Source of the DNA: an uncultured Bacilli bacterium
GTDB taxonomy: Bacteria > Bacillota_I > Bacilli_A > RF39 > UBA660
NCBI GenBank assembly: GCA_948874605.1
Contig: CAQRXS010000028.1
Coordinates: 1 to 12,989, forward strand
Direction of reading: 5' to 3'
Length of the DNA: 12,989 nucleotides
How positions within the stretch are numbered: position 1 is the first letter of the stretch; every line of letters begins with the position of its first letter. This document shows, one piece after another, positions 1 through 9,131 of this stretch. A program made the position numbers and the translations under genes. The notes beneath the pieces were generated by a model. The model was not told where the DNA came from and did no database searches. It saw only the letters and a list, made by a program, of their open reading frames with translations.

Positions 1-473
1 GGTATAGTGATTTTTCTCTTAATACAAATGGTCTAATTTCACATTTTTATTCTTATGAAAGAAGCAATAACATTGGAAAGGTAAACTGCTTATCTGGAAA
101 TTTATGTACGGATCCCATTACAAGAACAACTTCTTGGATTGGAAAGGTTGGACTTATTTATCCTTCTGATTATGGTTATGCGATAGGTGGTGCATTTCGA
201 ACTGTATGTTTAAATACCGTATTTCTAAACTTAGGAAATAATGATGCTTGTAAAAATAATAGTTGGCTAAACAAAGGAGAACTTTGGACGATGATGCCTC
301 GAGCTGGTCAGAATGTTGCAAGCTATGTATTCAGTTTATTAAATGGCGGTTTGTATGCCAATGGGAGTGCATCATTTCCTTATGCAATATATCCGGTTAT
401 TTACTTGAAAAGTGAGGTTAAAATTGTTTCAGGTCAAGGGTCGAGAGCAAATCCTTATGAACTTGCAATTTAA
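1..473 (+). CDS. C-terminal part of a probable exported/surface protein (5' end outside the window)
   Basis: The frame is open from the first base of the window (first full codon at position 3) to TAA at 471-473, giving about 156 residues with no need for an internal start; the ATG pair at 291 is not a gene start. The visible part is rich in Tyr, Ser, Asn and Gly, with four cysteines. It contains YPSDYGYA followed by a CL.T...C...WL stretch, and near the end PVIYLKS, then SGQGS and NPYEL. I recognise this pattern from C-terminal regions of large paralogous exported proteins, often with a prepilin-like N-terminus, in uncultured gut Bacilli. That recognition is from memory and no function is established. 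The N-terminus that would show a signal or pilin motif is missing. A hairpin with a T-tract begins at the stop codon, so this gene ends its own unit and is separate from pcrA. Confidence 0.7.
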   Translation, partial: YSDFSLNTNGLISHFYSYERSNNIGKVNCLSGNLCTDPITRTTSWIGKVGLIYPSDYGYAIGGAFRTVCLNTVFLNLGNNDACKNNSWLNKGELWTMMPRAGQNVASYVFSLLNGGLYANGSASFPYAIYPVIYLKSEVKIVSGQGSRANPYELAI

Positions 474-499
474 AACTATTTAATTTAATAGTTTTTTTT
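472..499 (+). terminator. Rho-independent terminator after the surface-protein gene
   Basis: AAAACTATT (472-480) pairs perfectly with AATAGTTTT (487-495) around a six-base loop. The downstream arm runs into eight consecutive T (492-499). The stem overlaps the stop codon of the upstream gene. It is AT-rich and so weak in stability, but the shape is classic. Confidence 0.8.
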
Positions 500-511
500 G
501 GTGGATTTTGT

Positions 512-528
512 TATACTTAGTTTAGGTG
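512..528 (+). promoter_or_regulatory. Putative -10 element and Shine-Dalgarno of pcrA
   Basis: TATACT at 512-517 is a one-mismatch -10 box. Six bases later comes AGGTG (524-528), a Shine-Dalgarno six bases before ATG 535. No good -35 hexamer lies 16-18 bases upstream; that region is the T-tract of the preceding terminator. If the box is used, transcription would begin at or next to the Shine-Dalgarno, giving a leader of only about 11 bases. The terminator just upstream makes some promoter here necessary. Confidence 0.45.
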
Positions 529-534
529 ATTTTC

Positions 535-2625
535 ATGATTGATATGACAAGTTTAAATGAGTTACAAAGAGAGGCTGTTGAGCATCAAAACGGTCCTTGT
601 TTAGTGATTGCAGGAGCGGGTTCAGGAAAAACAAAAGTTTTAACGACTCGAATTGCAAATCTTATTTTAAAAGGTATTCCAAGTTATCAAATTTTGGCTA
701 TTACTTTTACCAATAAAGCAGCGAAAGAAATGAAGGAAAGAATTGCGAAAATGGTTCCAGAAAGTGATGCTTTTGTTGGAACTTTTCATTCATTTGGATT
801 ACGAATTCTTCGTGAAAATGTTTTAAAACTTGGTATGACACGTAATTTTACAATTTTAGATAGTGATGATGTAACAAGTTTAATAAAAAAGATTTTAAAA
901 GAAAAAGGTTATGATACGAAAGAAGTTAGTCCTTCTTATATACGAAATCGAATTAGTTTTATTAAAAATGAAATGATGACCGATGCTGAAGTAGAAAAAT
1001 TTTTTCAAAGTGATTTAGAAAAAATTGCTTATGAAGTTTATCTTGAATATAATTTAAAGCTAAAGAAGAATAATTCTGTTGATTTCGATGATTTATTAAG
1101 ACTTCCCGTTTTACTTTTTCAGCAAAATCCTGATGTCTTAGAACATTATCAAAATAAATTTCAATATATTTTAATTGATGAATACCAAGATACCAATGAA
1201 GTGCAATATAAATTAGTTAAGATTTTAGCGAGTAAGCATCGTAATTTGTTTGTAGTTGGTGATCCAGATCAATCTATTTACCAATTTCGTGGGGCAAATT
1301 ATAAAAACATTTTGAATTTTGAAAAAGATTATAAGGATGCTCACGTAGTATCTTTGATTGATAATTATCGTAGTACAAAAATGATTTTGGATGCAGCGAA
1401 TTCTGTTATTAAGAATAATCAAGATCGTAAGCCGAAAGACCTTCGTAGTCATCATGGAGATGGAAAAAAGATTAAATATTTTCGGGCTAATGATGAAAAA
1501 CATGAAACGAATATGGTAATCTCTGAGATTAGAAAATTATTTGATGAAGGCTATAAGAATAGTGATATTGCTGTTTTTTATCGAACGAATGCGCAGGCTC
1601 GAGCGGTGGAAGAACAATTTTTAAAAGCTAATATTCCATACAAAGTTGTTGGTAGTTATTACTTTTATTCTCGTAAAGAAATTAAAGATTTGTTATGCTA
1701 TTTACGCTTAATTTTAAATAAAGATGATGATATTTCCTTACGAAGAGTTATTAACACGCCGAAGCGGGGGATTGGTAATACGTCGATAGAAAAGTTAGAG
1801 GTTATGGCTGGAATTGAAGGTATCAGTATGTTTGATGCCATTACGTCAGCAAAAGAACTTGCATTTAAAAATTTAATATTGGAATTGCAAAAAGATGCTG
1901 AGACTATGAGCTTGACTGAATTAGTTGATGATGTATTAGAAAAATCTGGTATGCGTCATGAACTTGAAATAGATTCTTCTTTGGAAGCAGAACTTCGACT
2001 TGATAACTTAATGGAATTTAAAAGTATTACAGCAACTTTTGAAGAGAATACTGGAAGTGTTGACTTAGGAGATTTTTTAGAAGAAATCAGTTTGGTTGCT
2101 GATATTTCTGAACATAAAAATCAAGATGATGTTGTAACATTAATGACGATTCATAGTGCAAAGGGACTTGAATTTCCTATTGTATTTTTAGTGGGTATGG
2201 AAGATGGAATCTTTCCTCATCAAAATAGTTTCTTAGAAGAAGGGGGAATTGAAGAGGAACGACGACTATGTTATGTTGGAATTACACGAGCGAAAGAAAA
2301 ATTATTTTTGTCAAATGCGAAGTCTCGGATGATGTATGGTAGAACAAATCAAAATCCAGAAAGCAGATTCTTGAAAGAAATAGATGAGAATTTATTAGAC
2401 ATTGAGAAAAAGGAAAGTGTATTCTCTAATCGAGTTGTTGCACGTGAGAATATGTATTCCGATGAAGATGTTTCTTATGAAGTTGGAGATGTAGTTATGC
2501 ACACCATTTATGGAAGAGGTGTGGTTGTAGGTGTAGATAAGTCTATTATTAGTATTGCTTTTTCTAAACAATATGGAATTCGAAAATTGATGAAAAATCA
2601 TAAAAGCATTAAGAAAGTGAGTTAA
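535..2625 (+). CDS. pcrA: ATP-dependent DNA helicase PcrA (UvrD/Rep family, superfamily 1)
   Basis: This is the 3'-5' helicase used in Gram-positive nucleotide-excision repair, rolling-circle plasmid replication and clearing of RecA filaments. I start it at ATG 535 (696 aa), not at GTG 526, because the GTG lies inside the AGGTG Shine-Dalgarno. Visible motifs are the Q-motif region LNELQREAV near residue 6, Walker A GAGSGKT (27-33), Walker B with DEYQD (215-219), GDPDQSIYQFRGA (motif III), NYRST (motif IV), HSAKGLEFP (motif V) and the CYVGITRAK motif VI. From about residue 652, after a charged linker, VMHTIYGRGVVVG marks the Tudor-like C-terminal domain that binds RNA polymerase in PcrA. This domain and the length distinguish it from Rep. 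It heads a cluster ending in ligA, a common pcrA-ligA arrangement in Firmicutes. The next ORF starts two bases after its stop. Confidence 0.97.
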   Translation: MIDMTSLNELQREAVEHQNGPCLVIAGAGSGKTKVLTTRIANLILKGIPSYQILAITFTNKAAKEMKERIAKMVPESDAFVGTFHSFGLRILRENVLKLGMTRNFTILDSDDVTSLIKKILKEKGYDTKEVSPSYIRNRISFIKNEMMTDAEVEKFFQSDLEKIAYEVYLEYNLKLKKNNSVDFDDLLRLPVLLFQQNPDVLEHYQNKFQYILIDEYQDTNEVQYKLVKILASKHRNLFVVGDPDQSIYQFRGANYKNILNFEKDYKDAHVVSLIDNYRSTKMILDAANSVIKNNQDRKPKDLRSHHGDGKKIKYFRANDEKHETNMVISEIRKLFDEGYKNSDIAVFYRTNAQARAVEEQFLKANIPYKVVGSYYFYSRKEIKDLLCYLRLILNKDDDISLRRVINTPKRGIGNTSIEKLEVMAGIEGISMFDAITSAKELAFKNLILELQKDAETMSLTELVDDVLEKSGMRHELEIDSSLEAELRLDNLMEFKSITATFEENTGSVDLGDFLEEISLVADISEHKNQDDVVTLMTIHSAKGLEFPIVFLVGMEDGIFPHQNSFLEEGGIEEERRLCYVGITRAKEKLFLSNAKSRMMYGRTNQNPESRFLKEIDENLLDIEKKESVFSNRVVARENMYSDEDVSYEVGDVVMHTIYGRGVVVGVDKSIISIAFSKQYGIRKLMKNHKSIKKVS

Positions 2626-2627
2626 TT

Positions 2628-3032
2628 ATGTCAGAGCTTCTGATTAATTTAATGGGGTTGGAATTGCGATTGCTTGCAAGAGAAAATTTGGGTGTTCTTA
2701 TTTTTCGAAATAAACATTGTCGAGTAATGTATCGTGATAAGTTAGGACATTTTAATGATGGAGAAGAAGTAGGGTTTCTTGATGGTATTTTATTAAAAAT
2801 GTTTCCTGTTATTCATGAAGAAATTGAACAAGATAAAGTATGTTTGCTTTATTATTCCAAGGAAAATAAAAATTATCAAGTTGGAATTTGTGAATATCAA
2901 AATTTATGTTATTGTCCTGAGTTTATAGGAGAATCTGTAAATTTAATGGTAGCCTTATTTCAAGTAGAAGATGAGGTTTCTACAAAATATAAGTTGTGTA
3001 AAAATTTAGGAGGAGTTAAAAATGGCATATAA
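2628..3032 (+). CDS. Small unrecognised protein between pcrA and the nucleotidyltransferase (134 aa)
   Basis: I do not recognise this family. The ORF begins two bases after the pcrA stop with only a weak purine-rich ribosome site (AAGAAAGTGAG), suggesting translational coupling to pcrA. Its end overlaps the next gene by 11 bases, which supports it being real. The product is soluble-looking: no signal peptide or membrane segment, five cysteines, alternating hydrophobic and charged positions consistent with a mixed alpha/beta fold. Residues 55-77 (including LLKMFP and, sixteen positions after the Pro, YYS) align without gaps to residues 169-191 of the downstream 240-aa protein, with about seven identities in 22 positions (L, F, P, I, I, K, Y). 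I infer that the two proteins share a domain. Function is unknown. Confidence 0.75.
   Translation: MSELLINLMGLELRLLARENLGVLIFRNKHCRVMYRDKLGHFNDGEEVGFLDGILLKMFPVIHEEIEQDKVCLLYYSKENKNYQVGICEYQNLCYCPEFIGESVNLMVALFQVEDEVSTKYKLCKNLGGVKNGI
3008..3015 (+). promoter_or_regulatory. Strong Shine-Dalgarno of the 240-aa unknown gene
   Basis: AGGAGGAG lies six bases before ATG 3022, inside the coding end of the preceding ORF. It fixes the start of the downstream gene even though the two frames overlap by 11 bases, and it suggests the second gene is translated more strongly than the first. Confidence 0.85.
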
Positions 3033-3744
3033 TTCTATTGTTTATTTAAAGAAGTTGGTAGATGATTATTCTAAAAATCACTGTTCGATAGTTTTTCAGA
3101 GAAACAACAATGAGACTAGCTGTTATTCTATGACTGCTAATCATCATCCAATATATTTAGATTGTTATCGAAAGAATCGTAATTATTTTGAAGATTTTCC
3201 TTTGTTTCAATATATTCTTTCTTATTTGACTTTGGAAATCTCTAGAGTTGGTTTTGCCTATTTTGGTGAATTATATTATCCAGTGGCTGATTCTAAAGGG
3301 GCTATACAAAAGCATTTGATGACTGTGAAAAAAGCTTCGAGACTTAGTGAGTTACTAGAACAATTAGAAATTCATATTTTGGCAAATTATCGGAATCTAG
3401 AGCTACAATTAAAAGGACATTCAAACGCTTATTTAGAAATTTATCAGGCGGGCGAGTGGGCTCATGCAAGCTTTTTATTAAATCATAATAATTTATGGAA
3501 TGGTAAATATGATTTAGATGATAATTTTTTACATTTTTTTCCTAGTATTAAACGAAATATCGCTGAAGGCAAGTCTATTACAATCCATTATCTTTCTGAT
3601 TCTGTTATTCCTGTATTTGAAATACATCAAGAAGAAAATAATGTGGTGGCATCAAGTCTTTTTGAAGCATTTGTTATGTTAGAAAGACGCATTAATGATA
3701 AGCATATGTACTTGCAAAGGAATAAAAAACAAGAGATAATGTAA
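3022..3744 (+). CDS. Unrecognised 240-aa protein, possibly two repeats of the domain in the gene before it
   Basis: I cannot name this family. The start is secured by AGGAGGAG at 3008-3015. The protein has no transmembrane segment or signal peptide, is rich in Tyr, His, Asn and Leu, and ends in a basic tail (RNKKQE). Two halves can be read. The first runs roughly from residue 20 to 115 and contains an FEDFP element near residue 60. The second runs from about 130 to 228 with FLHFFP at 169-174 followed by I at 176 and 180, K184 and Y190. The FP-centred elements of both halves resemble the single one in the 134-aa protein upstream. I therefore infer three copies of one small domain spread over two overlapping genes. 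It sits 28 bases before a nucleotidyltransferase gene in the pcrA-ligA cluster, which does not by itself define a role. Confidence 0.8.
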   Translation: MAYNSIVYLKKLVDDYSKNHCSIVFQRNNNETSCYSMTANHHPIYLDCYRKNRNYFEDFPLFQYILSYLTLEISRVGFAYFGELYYPVADSKGAIQKHLMTVKKASRLSELLEQLEIHILANYRNLELQLKGHSNAYLEIYQAGEWAHASFLLNHNNLWNGKYDLDDNFLHFFPSIKRNIAEGKSITIHYLSDSVIPVFEIHQEENNVVASSLFEAFVMLERRINDKHMYLQRNKKQEIM

Positions 3745-3760
3745 TAATAGAAATATAGAA

Positions 3761-3766
3761 AGAGGT
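3761..3766 (+). promoter_or_regulatory. Shine-Dalgarno deciding a GTG start
   Basis: AGAGGT is six bases before GTG 3773. There is no in-frame ATG close downstream before the conserved VVMAAGMGSRF motif, so the GTG is the start of the nucleotidyltransferase gene. Confidence 0.8.
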
Positions 3767-3772
3767 ATTGAA

Positions 3773-6677
<2,905 letters not shown>

Positions 6678-6718
6678 AAATTAATCATTCTATTTCCATA
6701 TAATGTATATAAAATGAA

Positions 6719-6747
6719 TTGACTTTTTTTCAAAAACTTAGTATATT
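6719..6747 (+). promoter_or_regulatory. Promoter of the T-box/lysS/asnB transcript
   Basis: TTGACT (6719-6724), a 17-base spacer and TATATT (6742-6747) form a near-consensus sigma-A promoter, the best in the window. The predicted start is around 6754-6755, immediately before the first helix of the T-box leader, and that position fits the call. Confidence 0.85.
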
Positions 6748-6754
6748 CTTTTTA

Positions 6755-6960
6755 GAAACACGGAGAAAGTGGAGTAAGAAGTATATCTTTTTTTAGAGAG
6801 ATAAGGGTTGGTGGAACTTATTAGAAGATACTTCCCAAAAAAGCACTGGAGTGAATGGGAGCAGTCCCTTAAAACTTTTAAGCGCATGGAAACATGAAGT
6901 AAGGTGGTACCGCGGGCTAGCAGGAAGTTCGTCCTTAATTGGATGTGTTTCCTGCTTTTT
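6755..6960 (+). promoter_or_regulatory. T-box riboswitch, lysine-specific (AAA specifier)
   Basis: This leader reads the charging state of a tRNA and stops or permits transcription. The diagnostic 14-base T-box AAGGTGGTACCGCG lies at 6901-6914; its TGGT (6905-6908) would pair with the ACCA end of uncharged tRNA. Stem I can be folded by hand. The base helix is CAC 6759-6761 with GTG 6851-6853, followed by a GA-rich kink (GGAGAAA opposite TGGA). Next come GTG 6769-6771 with CAC 6844-6846 and GAAGTAT 6778-6784 with ATACTTC 6828-6834. A distal hairpin contains AGAGAG and GGTTGGTGGAA. The specifier loop has AGTA (6773-6776) on the 5' side and a run of six A (6837-6842) on the 3' side, so the codon reads AAA, lysine. 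This agrees with lysS downstream. A stem III-like hairpin, CTTAA/TTAAG, follows, then the antiterminator and terminator. AAG or GAA codons inside TAGAAG (6822-6827) are the alternative if the helices slide. Confidence 0.93.
6919..6960 (+). terminator. Conditional terminator of the T-box leader
   Basis: AGCAGGAA (6919-6926) pairs perfectly with TTCCTGCT (6949-6956), and the downstream arm runs into a five-T stretch (6956-6960). It directly follows the T-box sequence, the expected position for a terminator competing with the antiterminator. Confidence 0.88.
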
Positions 6961-6980
6961 GTTTTGAGGGAGTGGTGAAA

Positions 6981-7637
6981 ATGGTAGGAAAAGAATCCAT
7001 AGAGCAAAAATTGCTTTGTGAGATTAATGCTTATTTGGTTTAAAAGAAACTCCAAACTCTTTACAGTTTCGAGTATCTAAGAAAAAATTAATTCAAGATT
7101 TGAAAAACTATTTTGGTCAGAGGTATACTTCTATTGAGGATATTTTGATTTTTAAAAATAGAAGAAAAAATAAATCCAGTATATGATTATGAATCTGATA
7201 TGTTTGCATGGTTTTATGCTTTATTTGAAGGTACTGTGCTTGATAAGTATTTTTCAAAAAGTTGGAAAGCACTTTGGGATTATGCGAATCACCATGGTAT
7301 TTATGAACAAAAAAATTTAAAGAAAGATCGATATGCATTGATGGCACTTCGAAAATTAATTTTGGATATTACAAAAAAACCAAATAAAAATTTACCGATT
7401 ACTTATAAAGATACAGAGTATTTGATTTATTATGCAGCTTGTTTTCCTTCTTTAGATTGTAAATATATTGATGCTGCGAATGAATATTTTCGCTGCTTTA
7501 ACATCTACTACCGAAATCAACTGCATAAAAGCCCAGAGGAACTTACCATGTTAGATAAGATTGAATTTAGTAAAAATTTAGTAGAAGATAGAACAAGAGA
7601 AAATAAAATGATAATTATTAGAAGGGTGATTTTATGA
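6981..7637 (+). pseudogene. Unknown ORF broken by two compensating single-base shifts, between T-box and lysS
   Basis: ATG 6981 follows a good ribosome site (AGGGAG, 6969-6974), but this frame stops after 20 codons at TAA 7041-7043. Reading continues sensibly one frame back from about 7031 (FGLKETPNS and onward) until about 7165-7170, a run of six A, where it must shift forward again to enter the frame that is open to TGA 7635-7637. The joined product would be about 218 aa. Both breaks can be explained by one missing base near TTTGG (7034-7038) and one extra A in the six-A run. The last frame has an internal ATG at 7200, without a Shine-Dalgarno, so I do not take it as a start. The product is Tyr-, Lys- and Asn-rich, has no membrane segment and is not a family I recognise. 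Its TGA overlaps the lysS ATG by four bases (ATGA), which suggests a once intact, coupled gene. It may be decayed, or an assembly error in homopolymers. Confidence 0.65.
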
Positions 7638-9118
7638 GAGAATTTACAGAACAAGAATTAGTTCGAAGAGAAAAGATGAATAAATTAAAGGAAATGGGAA
7701 TGGATCCTTTTGGTTCAGCATTTCAAAGAACAGCATTTGCGAGTGAAATTAAAGAAAAATATGAAAGTGTTGAACACGATGCATTTGAATCTATGAGTGA
7801 TACAGCAACTGTTGCAGGACGTATTTTGTTTATTCGAAAAATGGGGAAAGCATCATTTTTTACAATTCAAGATAAAACTGGTTCTATTCAGATTTATATT
7901 TCTATTAATGATATAGGAGAAGAAGCTTATAATTTATTTAAAACAGCTGATTTGGGAGATATTGTTGGAGTTCATGGCAAAATTATGAAAACGAAAACGG
8001 GAGAGGTAACTATTAAGTGTTTAGAATATACGCATTTGGTTAAAGCGTTACGACCACTTCCTGAAAAATTTCATGGACTTTCTGATATTGAAGAGCGTTA
8101 TAGAAGACGTTATGTTGATCTAATTATGAACGAGGAATCTAGAAGAGTTGCTTTTTTAAGACCTAAGGTTATTCGCGCTATTCAAAACTTTATGGATCAA
8201 GAAGGATTTGTAGAGGTGGAGACACCAGTGTTATCTACTTTACTTACAGGTGCTTCGGCTAGACCTTTTGTTACACATCATAATACTCAGGATTTAGATA
8301 TGTATTTAAGAATTGCTTTAGAACTTCCTTTAAAAAGACTTTTAGTTGGAGGAATGGAAGCAGTTTATGAGATTGGAAGAGTATTTCGAAATGAAGGAAT
8401 GGATCCAAAACATAATCCTGAATTCACTTTGATGGAAGCGTATTTAGCTTATTCTAATTTAGAGGGAATGATGGATTTAACAGAACGATTATATCAATCA
8501 ATTGCAAAAAATGTGATTGGAAAAATGGAGTATCATTGGTATGGACATGATATTAATTTAAATGGTCCTTGGAAAAGAATTTCAATGACAGATGCTATTT
8601 TAGAAAAAACTGGTATTGATTTTAAGAAGGAAATGAGTGTTGATGAAGCTTTACAATTAGCCAGTGAACATCATATCGAGGTTCAAAGTCATGAGCATAC
8701 TGTAGGCCATATTATTAATTTGTTTTTTGAAAAATATGTCGAGGAAACCTTGATTGATCCTACTTTCTTATATGGACATCCAGTTGAGATTTCGCCTTTA
8801 ACGAAACGAAATCCTGAAGATCCACGCTTTGTTGATCGTTTTGAGCTTTTTATTGCTGGAAAAGAATTTGCCAATGCTTATACTGAGTTAAATGATCCAG
8901 TAGACCAGCTAGAGCGTTTTGAAAGTCAATTAGAAGAAAGAAATCTTGGAAATGTTGAAGCAAACGATATTGATATGGATTTTATCGAAGCTTTGGAATA
9001 CGGAATGCCACCAGCTGGCGGGATTGGTTATGGAATTGATCGTTTGTGTATGCTATTTACAGAATCTGATTCTATACGTGATGTTATTTTGTTTCCTACA
9101 ATGAAGCCTAGAGATTAG
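7634..9118 (+). CDS. lysS: Lysyl-tRNA synthetase, class II
   Basis: Charges tRNA-Lys with lysine in the cytoplasm. The 494-aa length is typical. The N-terminal element RREKMNKLKEMGMDPFG is characteristic of bacterial LysS. The OB-fold anticodon-binding domain follows (about 60-145, with VAGRILFIRKMGKASFF). The class II catalytic core has motif 1 around residues 175-200 (FMDQEGFVEVETPVLS), motif 2 with GRVFRNEG at 248-255, and motif 3 with GIGYGIDR at 463-470. The start is supported by AGGGTG (7623-7628) a few bases upstream and by the ATGA overlap with the preceding ORF. The lysine-type T-box upstream independently supports the identity and predicts induction when tRNA-Lys is uncharged. The stop is TAG. 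Confidence 0.98.
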   Translation: MREFTEQELVRREKMNKLKEMGMDPFGSAFQRTAFASEIKEKYESVEHDAFESMSDTATVAGRILFIRKMGKASFFTIQDKTGSIQIYISINDIGEEAYNLFKTADLGDIVGVHGKIMKTKTGEVTIKCLEYTHLVKALRPLPEKFHGLSDIEERYRRRYVDLIMNEESRRVAFLRPKVIRAIQNFMDQEGFVEVETPVLSTLLTGASARPFVTHHNTQDLDMYLRIALELPLKRLLVGGMEAVYEIGRVFRNEGMDPKHNPEFTLMEAYLAYSNLEGMMDLTERLYQSIAKNVIGKMEYHWYGHDINLNGPWKRISMTDAILEKTGIDFKKEMSVDEALQLASEHHIEVQSHEHTVGHIINLFFEKYVEETLIDPTFLYGHPVEISPLTKRNPEDPRFVDRFELFIAGKEFANAYTELNDPVDQLERFESQLEERNLGNVEANDIDMDFIEALEYGMPPAGGIGYGIDRLCMLFTESDSIRDVILFPTMKPRD

Positions 9119-9131
9119 AAAGGGTGATACG

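Noticed and set aside
526..534. GTG 526 as the pcrA start
   Set aside because: It lies inside the AGGTG Shine-Dalgarno that serves ATG 535, and the extra residues are not part of the family.
1225..1503. Minus-strand ORFs inside pcrA, ligA and lysS
   Set aside because: They are low-complexity shadows of conserved genes without start signals.
6691..6730. A terminator for ligA (ATTT...ATATA/TATAT...AAAT, then T-run)
   Set aside because: The stem is short, AT-only and interrupted, and the T-run is about ten bases away and overlaps the promoter spacer.
7028..7043. Programmed -1 frameshifting in the ORF before lysS
   Set aside because: No X-XXY-YYZ heptamer is in the right register and a second opposite shift would also be needed.
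6738..7055. Minus-strand ORF across the T-box leader
   Set aside because: It runs antisense over a structured leader whose parts are all recognisable, and has no ribosome site or family resemblance.
7200..7637. A separate 145-aa gene starting at ATG 7200
   Set aside because: There is no Shine-Dalgarno upstream of it, and coding-like sequence continues in the same frame before the ATG and in the adjacent frame back to 6981.
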